DNA from: JABSOG01 sp041583135
Lineage (GTDB): Bacteria > Pseudomonadota > Gammaproteobacteria > Enterobacterales > Alteromonadaceae
Direction: 5' to 3'
DNA length: 6,938 bases
Assembly (NCBI GenBank): GCA_041583135.1
Contig: JBFHGJ010000172.1
Span: 1-6,938, forward strand
Below, one piece after another: positions 1 through 6,938 of the stretch; within the stretch, counting starts at the first letter, position 1; every line of letters begins with the position of its first letter. A program made the position numbers and the translations under genes. The notes below the pieces were generated by a model. It saw nothing but the letters and a program-made list of their open reading frames with translations. It had not been told where the DNA came from and searched no databases.

Positions 1-1205
1 CTTGCGGGTTGTCTTCAATGTACAACGTAATATCAAACTTGGCCGGTTCGCTTGCCAGTGTACTCACCCTCGCCAGCTGGCAATCACCGAGCGCCAATTG
101 CTGCGCTTTGGCGTTGTTGTAATTGATCATGATTTGAAACAACGGTGATTGACCGCTCACCCTTGGTGGGTTGATATCATCGACCAACAGTTCAAAAGGC
201 AGTTGGTTGTGATCGGCACTGGCCAAATGCTGCACCTTAGTCGCCGCCAGCAGCTCATCGAAACTGGTTTTTGCGGTAAATTGGCTACGAAATACCTGAG
301 TGTTGATAAACAAGCCAATCAGTTCATCCAGCTGATAGTGATCCCTACCGGCAATGGGCGCACCCAACACAATGTCCTGTTCATTGCTCAAGCGGCCGAT
401 ATGTAGCGCGAAACTAGATTGCAAAAACATAAACAAGGTGGCCTGATGATGTTGCAACAGTCGTCGCACCGGCTCAAGCGTTTCAGCCGCAAGGGTTTGT
501 CGATGTAAATGGCCACGATTGCCCGCGTTAACTCGCGATTGCGTCAGGGGCAATCGATGGCAGTCAGGCGCATCGTGCAACAGCTCACGCCAATAATCTA
601 AATGCGCTTTACGCACCTGGCTATCGAGCAACGCTCGCTGCCACGCCACAAAGTCGATATATTGAATGCTTGGCGCCGCCAGTGGTGTCAGCTCGCCACG
701 GCAAAGCCCTGTGTAATAATGGACAAATTCCGCCATCAACAAGTTGACCGACCAGCCGTCGAAAATAATGTGATGAATATTGAAGGCCAAAAAGCCACTG
801 TGGTTGTCTAACGACTGCGTGGCGCCATCAGCGCTGGGGGTGATCTCGATGTACTCAACCGTCATGAGATTGTCGCCACTCAAATCGAATTGTTGCTCAC
901 GCAATTTGGCGCCGATGGTTTCAATCACAGACGTCATCGGCTGACCAGCTTGGCACTCAATGGTGCTCGTGGTGAGACTAAACGACCGATTAGGCATAAC
1001 CTGCTGGCGTGGGCTACCATCAACGGCGACAAAAGCCGTACGCAAGATCTCATGCCGAGCCACAATCATCCCTAAGGCTTGCTCGGCCAATTGCGCGTCA
1101 AATGCGCCGTCAATTTGATAGATGGCAGGCATGTTATAACTTGCCTGTCCACTGTCTAACTGCGTCACCAACCATAGCCGTTGCTGCGCAAATGACAGTT
1201 CATGG
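1..1205 (-). other. Condensation domain C3 (module 3), C-terminal end missing
   Basis: Residues 1914-2312 form a condensation domain lacking about the last 30-50 residues, cut by the window edge. Motifs: LSFAQQRLWLV (C1), RHEILRTAF (C2), NIHHIIFDGWS (C3) with catalytic HHxxxDG at 755-775 (residues 2055-2061), YIDFVAWQ (C4), IGLFINTQVFR (C5; 287-319), HNQLPFELLV (C6) and GQSPLFQIMINYNN (C7). It would receive the chain from T2 and join it to the amino acid of a third module beyond the window, which shows that at least three modules exist. The type looks LCL. Between FDL and the HH pair it has 10 more residues than C2, a loop around 797-844. Confidence 0.94.
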
Positions 1206-4200
1206 CCTTGTTCACTGCGCGCGACCGGTGCAATGCGTGTGCTCGATGAACCTTGGTCGCCACATAAACGCTCTATGTGCTGAGCCATCGCCCCAAGCGT
1301 AGGATTTTCGTAAATGTCTTTGAGCCGCATCTGGCAGCCGAAGTGCTGTTCGATTGCACTGAGCAATTGCGCCATCAACAACGAGTGACCACCGCTTAAG
1401 AAGAAGTTGTCTTCCAGCCCTACCCGCTCTACCGACAGCAACTGCTGCCAAATCTGCGCAAGATGCTTTTGCCCAGCACTCTCAGGCTCGACAAACTGAT
1501 GTTCAAAACCGGTCAACAACGGCAGCGGCAAAGCCTTTTTGTCTATTTTACCGTTGGCATTGAGCGGCATTTTCTCCAACAAGGTAATTGTTCTGGGCAC
1601 CATATACTGAGGCAACAGGCGCGCCAACGCTTGTTGTAGCCCAAGGGCGATTTGACGCCGCTTGTCTTCATCACACAGCTCACGTTTATCTTTAGGAACA
1701 ACATAAGCGGCCAAATAAGCATCATGGTCGTAACTTTGCCGCACCATAACAAGACACTGCTCAACGGCTTGTTGCTGTTGCAAGGCCAGTTCGATTTCAT
1801 CCAATTCGATTCTAAAGCCATGTACTTTAACTTGCTGGTCCATTCGGCCGATATAGCCCAAACGGCCATCAGCCTGCCATCTGACCAAATCGCCGGTTCG
1901 GTATACCCGTAGCGGCTGGTCTTGGCGTCCCGGCTGAATAAACGGATTGGCAATAAACTTCTGCTCGGTCAGTTCTGCCCGGTTTAAATAACCGAGCGTC
2001 AATCCTGCACCACCTATCAGTAATTCACCAACGCAGCCTTTAGGAACCAACTGTAACTGAGCATCAACCACATAGACTTGGGTATTGTCGATTGGCCGAC
2101 CAATACTCGCTGGCTGATTTGGCTGTCGCAAGGTATAGGTTGAATAAGTGGTATCTTCCGACGGCCCATATAAGTCGTAAACCTTGGCAATACCCGCTTG
2201 GTATAATCTATCGACCAAGTCCGAGCTTAATGGCTCGCCTGCAAGGTTGACCGTTTCAACGGTCGTCGGGATCGCCTGTGCCGACAATAGTGCGCCGATT
2301 GCCGAAGGTACAGTATTGATAAGCGTAGGCGATACGGGCCAACTGGCGATATGACTTTGTAAATCGACCAATGCCAGCGCACTATCGACAATGATAGCGC
2401 AGCCCCCCACCGACAACGGCGCAAACAGCTCAAAAACCGACAAATCAAAACAAATAGAGGTTGACGCCAACACACCTGACAACTGTTCGCGGCTGTAGCT
2501 ACGGATGGCCCAAGCCAACAACGCCACCGCATTGCCATGGGTCACCATCACCCCTTTGGGATGGCCTGTGGTACCGGAGGTATAGATGATATAGGCCAGC
2601 GCCTTGTCATTTTGCCCGGCCAAAGGCTTAGGCGCACCACAATCGAGCGTGTCAAGATAAGCCATCAACTGCGGCGCATCACAAAACACGACGTCAAGTG
2701 CTGGCGGTAAGGTCAAATGGTCGATAACCCCATCTACTAACGCTTCTTCACTGAGTAGCAACTGCATGTCGCTATCGGCAATAATAAAATCAAGCCTTTG
2801 GGTGGGATATTGCGGATCCAACGGAACGTAGGCCCCACCGGCCTTTAATACACCCAATATCGCAACAACCATGTCGATATTGCGGTTAAAACACACCCCA
2901 ACAGGCTGACCAACAGTGATCCCGCAGTGACGTAAATAATTGGCTAAGCGGTTGGCTCGACAATTGAGTTGTGCGTAAGTGATTTGCTGCTGTTGACAAA
3001 ATAAAGCAATCTCACCGGCGTTACCCGAGGCAATATTCTCAAACCAGTGATAAAGCTGGGCATGACGCTCATAGTCCTTAGCAGTATCATTGAGCTCAAA
3101 CAACAGGTGGTTTTTCTCGTCATCATCAAGCATTTCCCATTGCGCTAGGGGCAATTGTTCGATTTCCGCTTGCGGCTTATCGGCTATCACCTCAGCCAAA
3201 TACTCAAGAGTTCGGCAAACATGACGAGCCAATTGTTCAATATGCCCACCACTGAATATAGACAGGTCATAAACCCAGCTAAATTCGATCCCCTGCTCGC
3301 AATGTTGCGCCGTAATATCCAAATCAAATTTAGCAAGCTGCGATGGCAACCTGACCTCACTGAGCCGCGAATCCCCCAACTCAAATGCTGATTGAGAAGC
3401 TGAGTTAAGACTAAAGAGGATCTGAAACAGGGGGCTGATCTGACGCGAGCCTGCCAGTTTGAAATGCTCTACCAGTTTTTCGAAAGGCAATTCCTGATGA
3501 GCCAAGGCGTCAGTATTGGTCTGACGCACGGTGTAAAGGAAGTCGCTCAACAACGTCTTAGCGGTATCGACCCTCAATACCAAGGTATTGGCAAAAAATC
3601 CGACAACAGGTCTCAGTTGCGGCCTGACACGGCAAGCCACAGGCGTACCAACAACAATATCCTGCTCACCGCTGTGACGTGACAACACCAGCGACAACGC
3701 CGCGTGCAACAGCATAAACAAGGTCATCTGCTGCGCTTGCGCAAACTGTTCTAAACGCGCGACAGTCTTTGCCGACAAGCGACTATAGACAACTTCGCCT
3801 TGATATTCTTTCACTGTCGGGCGCACATGATCCAGCGGCAAATTGTGTTGCAACGGTAACTCAGCCAAGGTTTCAGACCAATAGGCCAGCTGTTGTTGCA
3901 ATACTGGGCCGACCATGCGTTCGCGTTGCCAGTGGGCATAGTCTACATATTCAATCGGCAAAGGTGCCAATGCTATCTCTTGCGCTTTTAAGGCGGCGGC
4001 ATAAAATTGCTGCAACTCATCAAGTAGAATTTCGACAGACCAGCCATCGGCGCAGATATGATGCATGTTCAATATTAGGCGATCGGACAACGGATCGCTG
4101 CACTTGATATAGCAAGCACGGATCAACAACTCATGAGTGAGATCAAATGGTTTAATCACTTCATTATGAGTCAGCGCTGCGGTCGCTTCAAGCTGCTGTT

Positions 4201-6938
4201 GCTGAGGCTCGGTCGTTAGATCAATGAGCTGTAGCGGCACTTTTTCCGCTTGGTTCATCCTTAACGTGGTCACGCCTTTGAACTCAACAAAATTACTGCG
4301 AAGTACGCTGTGGCGCAGCAATAGCTGGTTTAATGCCAGTTGTAACACATCGACAGCCAAACCCGGTTCGACATCCAGTGCCAGCGGCATATTGTAATGA
4401 GCACTTTGCCCTTCAAGGCGATCGATAAACCACAAACGCTGCTGCGCAAACGATACCGGCAGTGGCCCGGCTCTGTCTATTTTCTCAATGGGCTGCAAGC
4501 TCTGAATATGGTCGGCGCTGTCGATATACTGTGCCAACTGGGCTAGCGTGTTATGGGCAAAAATATCACTGATCGCCATATCAACATGAAACTGTTCAGC
4601 GATATCGACGCACAACTGTACCGCGTCTAACGAATGCCCACCCAATTGAAAGAAATTGCTGTCACTGTCAATGGCATTTGCGCCCAACGACAAGCGCTCG
4701 CGCCACAGCATTGCCAATTTTTGTTGGGTGCCGTCGGCCAAAGGCTTTTGTCGCTGCCCTTGCTGCTCGCCCAAATGGCGCAGCAGTGACTTTTTATCGA
4801 CTTTACCATTGGGCGTCAACGGCCACTGGTCAACAAACAATAAATTGTTAGGCACCATAAACGGCGGCAGTACCTTTGCCAAAGCCTGACTGAGGACATT
4901 GGCATCGCGCCAATCCTGTTGTGCTATTACAAATGCCACCAAGCGCTCAGGGGTGTTGAACACCAAAGCGTCAATCACCCCCTCAAGGTGCTGTAGGTGC
5001 CACTGGATCTCAGACAATTCAACCCTAAAGCCACGAATTTTCACCTGTTCGTCGCGACGGCCGATATACAGTAGCTCACCATTGTGGTCGAGCCGAACAA
5101 TATCACCGGTACGGTATAACCGTCCCTCACCGAAAGGATTGTCAATAAAGCTTTGCTCGGTCAATTGCGGCAAATTGCAGTAGCCATTCGATACCCCGGC
5201 GCCGCCAAGACAAAGCTCGCCTTCAACCCCCATGGGCAAAATCATCATGTCATCAGATAACACCAGCGCGAATCCGTTGTCGATAGGGCGGCCAATCGGT
5301 GGTATAAAATCCACAGGCTGAGTGAACTCAGCAAAGGTCGAATACACCGTATCTTCGGTCGGTCCGTAGCCGTTGACTACTTTTTTGCAATAACCCTGTT
5401 CAAGCAGTTGATTGACCAATGGTCCAGGCAGTGGCTCACCGGCCAACACGATGGTTTTGACGTTTTGTGGCAACGCTCGCTGCTCGACCAAAACTTTCAT
5501 CGCCATCGGCACGGTATTGATCAAGCTGACTTCAAGCGGCTGCTGCAACAAATCGAGAATGCCTTCAACCAAAACAATTTGATGCCCCGAACACAAAGGC
5601 ACGAACATTTCAAACACCGACAAATCGAAGTTCAGTGAGGTAGAGGCCAATACTTTGCTGAGTTCATCGCTGCCAAAGTGTGTTGTCGCCCAGCTAACCA
5701 AAGCCCCGACGTTCTGGTGGGTCACCATCACGCCTTTAGGATCGCCAGTGGAGCCGGAGGTATACAGCAGATACGCCAGTTGTTGGTCGCACACCTCAAG
5801 GCCAAGGTCGCTAGCATCAAAGCTGGCGAATGCTCGAGCGTCTGCCACTGCCATTTGATTGTTTTGAGCTTTGTTCGACAGGGCATCGACCAGCACCAAC
5901 TTCATTTGGCTATCTTGCGCAATATAATTTAGCCTCGCCTCAGGATAGGCAGGATCTAACGCTACATAGGCAGCACCGGCTTTAAGCACAGCCAATACGG
6001 CAACCACCATATCAGGCGAGCGGCGCATCTTAACCCCAATGCGATCGCCAGTTTCAACCCCCTGTTCGCGAAGTGCTCTGGCCAGTCGATTGGCCTGTTG
6101 GTTGAGTTCGTTGTAACTCAACGATTGTTGCAGCCATTGCAGAGCAATATTATCAGGATGAGCCTCGGCTTGCTGTTCGAAGCGCTGATGTATTCCCAAG
6201 GCACTGCGCGGAGTTATAGGCGCAGTGGCATATTGCATAAGACGATTGAATTCACCGCGTCCATAAGGTTGCAGGCTTTTGACTTTTAACGACGTTTGCT
6301 GCGCTTTGTCCGTCGCCAACTGTTCCAGCATCGCCAAAAGACGCTCGCCGATGTCGGCCGCTTCCTGTTCATTCAAGTACGCAAGGTTATGATCAAGCTT
6401 GAGCACAATATCTCTGTCACGACCATATTCCCAAACGGTAAGCATCAAAGGGGTTTGTTCATGACGATGGCTCAAATACACCAAAGGCGCACTTTGACCT
6501 TCAATCAACAGCTCACTATCAAGATTGAGATAGTTAAAACCGATATCGTAAAGCCTGTCAGCACTGTCGCTTAGGCGCTTGATCTCGCCAAAAGGAAACC
6601 GTTGGTGACGATAATTTTGCTGTTGTCTGCGACTGAGCGCCTGACAAAACTCAGCTATCGTGACCTCTTTATCTACCGCAAGCGACAAAGGGCTGACACT
6701 GGTAAAGACGCCAATCATCTGTTTTTGTCGATGATTGCTGCGGTTGTGGGCAGGAATGCCGATGGTCACACTATCACGGCTGTAGACCCGACTGAAGTAT
6801 ATGGCGACAACTGCCAAATACACTTGAGCAACGCTAACGGCGAACTCATCGGCAACCTGTACCAGTTGTTGATGTAGTGCAATAGGCAACGATAGCGTCT
6901 TTCTGCCACTGGCGACAGTGACCTCGGGACCTGAAGTC
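1..6938 (-). CDS. Nonribosomal peptide synthetase, internal fragment, [C]-A-T-C-A-T-[C], open at both ends
   Basis: A single minus-strand frame runs through the whole window without a stop (2312 complete codons, low coordinate of every codon = 3k+2). Translation gives, in order, a partial condensation domain (residues 1-219), adenylation domain A1 (about 246-715), carrier T1 (736-805), condensation C2 (about 826-1249), adenylation A2 (about 1293-1800), carrier T2 (about 1815-1891) and a partial condensation domain C3 (about 1914-2312). NRPSs of this kind are cytoplasmic multienzymes: each A domain activates an amino acid as aminoacyl-AMP, the T domain holds it as a thioester on phosphopantetheine, and the C domain forms the peptide bond. 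The repeat unit is about 1060-1095 residues, normal for a C-A-T module. All core motifs and catalytic residues seen are intact, so the gene looks functional. Start, stop, promoter, neighbours and tailoring genes lie outside the window. The family is very secure; the product is not identifiable. Confidence 0.97.
1265..1495 (-). other. Carrier domain T2 (PCP), module 2
   Basis: This is a carrier domain of about 77 residues (1815-1891). The motif is LEDNFFLSGGHSLLMAQL, with the phosphopantetheinylated serine at residue 1852 (TCG, 1382-1384). It lies 1083 residues after the T1 serine, a normal module length. The usual LGGHS reads SGGHS here, a minor change outside the modified serine. It would carry the amino acid activated by A2 and then the dipeptidyl or longer chain. 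It leads into C3, so the chain is extended rather than released within the window. Confidence 0.95.
1535..3058 (-). other. Adenylation domain A2 (module 2), code D-L-F-N-N-A-L-T-Y-K, probably alanine
   Basis: This is a complete adenylation domain of about 505 residues. Motifs in order: ITYAQL (A1), LKAGGAYVPLD (A2), IIYTSGTTGHPKG (A3; residues 1450-1462; 2552-2590), FDLSVFE (A4; 2429-2449), DLYGPSEDTTYST (A5), GELLIGGAG (A6), YRTGD (A7), GRMDQQVKVHGFRIELDEI (A8), LPQYMVP (A9) and NGKIDKK (A10). The pocket residues aligned to GrsA are D1498, L1499, F1502, N1541, N1564, A1566, L1589, T1597, Y1598 and K1797 (1547-1549). From memory this ten-letter code is listed for L-alanine, so alanine is the best prediction; glycine or another small residue is the main alternative. 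The spacing from A4 to INTVP (38 residues) equals that in GrsA. The domain follows C2 without a gap and feeds T2. Confidence 0.95.
3190..4470 (-). other. Condensation domain C2 (module 2), complete, LCL-like
   Basis: This complete condensation domain (residues about 826-1249) joins the T1-bound residue to the amino acid on T2. Motifs in order: LPVSFAQQRLWF (C1), RHSVLRSNF (C2), MHHICADGWS (C3) with catalytic HHxxxDG at 959-965 (4043-4063), YVDYAHWQ (C4), VVGFFANTLVLR (C5; 3572-3604), HQELPFEKLV (C6) and SPLFQILFSL (C7). The second His of the HH pair (residue 960) is the residue usually linked to catalysis. There is no upstream epimerization domain and no extra N-terminal HHxxxxGD motif of dual E/C domains, so an L-to-L (LCL) type is most likely. 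One oddity is GTPVACR before C5, where the family usually has AGR. A conserved-style linker with LPLAQWE follows and leads into A2. Confidence 0.95.
4523..4740 (-). other. Carrier domain T1 (PCP), module 1
   Basis: This peptidyl carrier domain of about 70 residues (736-805) starts near GTQQKLAMLWRERL and ends near LAQLAQYI. The phosphopantetheine attachment motif is FFQLGGHSLDAVQL, with the modified serine at residue 769 (TCG, 4631-4633). Established family knowledge: the serine receives a phosphopantetheine arm from a PPTase, and A1 loads its amino acid there. The GGHS form, rather than GGDS, is usual for carriers not followed by an epimerization domain. That fits the sequence here, where T1 leads directly through a linker of about 20 residues into C2. 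Confidence 0.95.
4790..6195 (-). other. Adenylation domain A1 (module 1), code D-L-F-N-V-A-G-V-Y-K, substrate unassigned
   Basis: This is an ANL-family domain that activates an amino acid with ATP. The core motifs occur in order: A1 LSYNEL (about 6105-6122), A2 LKAGAAYVALD, A3 LLYTSGSTGDPKG (residues 390-402; 5732-5770), A4 FDLSVFE (437-443; 5609-5629), A5 NGYGPTEDT (522-530), A6 GELCLGGAG, A7 YRTGD, A8 GRRDEQVKIRGFRVELSEI and A10 NGKVDKK, with the catalytic Lys at residue 712 (4802-4804). Aligning by eye to GrsA PheA, the pocket residues are D438, L439, F442, N474, V497, A499, G523, V531, Y532 and K712. The code shares seven of ten positions with A2 (D, L, F, N, A, Y, K) and differs at 299, 322 and 330. 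I do not recognise it; a small or aliphatic amino acid is a guess. A4 to the INTVP segment is seven residues shorter than in A2, and the C-terminal subdomain is also shorter. All catalytic elements look intact. Confidence 0.95.
6281..6938 (-). other. Condensation domain C1, C-terminal half only (module 1)
   Basis: Residues 1-219 match the C-terminal lobe of an NRPS condensation domain. Visible landmarks are VTIGIPAHNRSN (residues about 57-68), the C5-equivalent IGVFTSVSPLSL (75-86; 6680-6715), a C6-like HQRFPFGEI and a C7-like YDIGFNYLNLD. The catalytic HHxxxDG lies upstream of the window, so activity cannot be judged. The domain would condense the upstream acyl or peptidyl donor with the amino acid loaded on T1. 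It differs from C2 and C3, which carry the usual GFFANT and GLFINT motifs; C1 has FTSVSP there and HNRSN before it. I associate this variant with a distinct group of C domains, some in the first modules of assembly lines (including lipid-accepting starter C domains), but the half domain does not settle this. C-domain identity is secure; the subtype is open. Confidence 0.9.

Noticed and set aside
1212..3384. Minus-strand open frames in other phases (1212-1451, 1543-1953, 2227-2538, 2944-3129, 3187-3384).
   Set aside because: They overlap motif-bearing A, T and C domain sequence read in the NRPS frame. Their own translations are rich in Trp, Arg and Cys without domain features.
1755..4215. Short poly-glutamine runs (four Gln each near 1770-1785, 2985-3000 and 4185-4210) as a repeat element.
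   Set aside because: The runs are only four residues long, use mixed CAA and CAG codons and lie in ordinary variable loops. They reflect the Gln-rich composition of the protein.
4465..4530. Epimerization domain or dual E/C domain between T1 and C2.
   Set aside because: Only a linker of about 20 residues separates T1 from the normal LPVSFAQQRLWF start of C2. There is no room for an E domain and no extra HHxxxxGD motif.
149..6877. Many short plus-strand open frames (for example 149-406, 1652-1912, 3769-4107, 6296-6574, 6602-6877).
   Set aside because: They lie opposite the unbroken NRPS frame, their translations show no known domain, and their openness follows from the codon make-up of the antisense strand.
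1..6938. Possible frameshift or pseudogene, because the main frame has no start or stop in the window.
   Set aside because: Motifs from C1 to C3 all fall in the same phase (for example codons starting at low coordinates 5732, 4631, 4058, 1382 and 755, all 3k+2), and I met no stop.
1..6938. tRNA, rRNA, CRISPR, insertion sequence, riboswitch, promoter or terminator.
   Set aside because: No repeat-spacer pattern, inverted terminal repeats, transposase motif or RNA gene was seen. The entire window is coding sequence of one gene, so intergenic regulatory sites are not expected.

Overview
The whole window is the interior of one very large gene on the minus strand: a modular nonribosomal peptide synthetase (NRPS). 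One frame (codons 6935-6937, 6932-6934 and so on down to 2-4) stays open for all 2312 complete codons, and neither the start nor the stop codon lies inside the window. Residue numbers below count from the first complete codon on the minus strand, at 6935-6937.

Read in the direction of translation (from 6938 to 1), the layout is: the C-terminal part of a condensation domain (C1, about 6938-6281); adenylation domain A1 (about 6195-4790); carrier domain T1 (about 4740-4523, phosphopantetheine Ser at 4631-4633); complete condensation domain C2 (about 4470-3190); adenylation domain A2 (about 3058-1535); carrier domain T2 (about 1495-1265, Ser at 1382-1384); and most of a third condensation domain C3 (about 1205-1). 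This gives [C]-A-T-C-A-T-[C], so two elongation modules are covered and at least one more follows. No epimerization, methylation, cyclization, ketosynthase or thioesterase domain is present. C2 and C3 look like ordinary L-to-L condensation domains with intact HHxxxDG.

Pocket residues aligned by eye to GrsA give D-L-F-N-N-A-L-T-Y-K for A2, which I recall as an alanine code, and D-L-F-N-V-A-G-V-Y-K for A1, which I cannot assign. The segment would therefore join an unknown, probably small or aliphatic residue to alanine, then pass the chain to the next module. The product cannot be named from this window.

The organism is probably a gammaproteobacterium of moderate GC content, perhaps marine and Shewanella- or Pseudoalteromonas-like. 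This rests only on general composition, heavy TTG leucine and CAA/CAG glutamine use, and the overall look of the protein, so it is a weak inference. I saw no promoter, RNA gene, mobile element or terminator. The short open frames on the plus strand and in the other minus frames are shadows of this gene.
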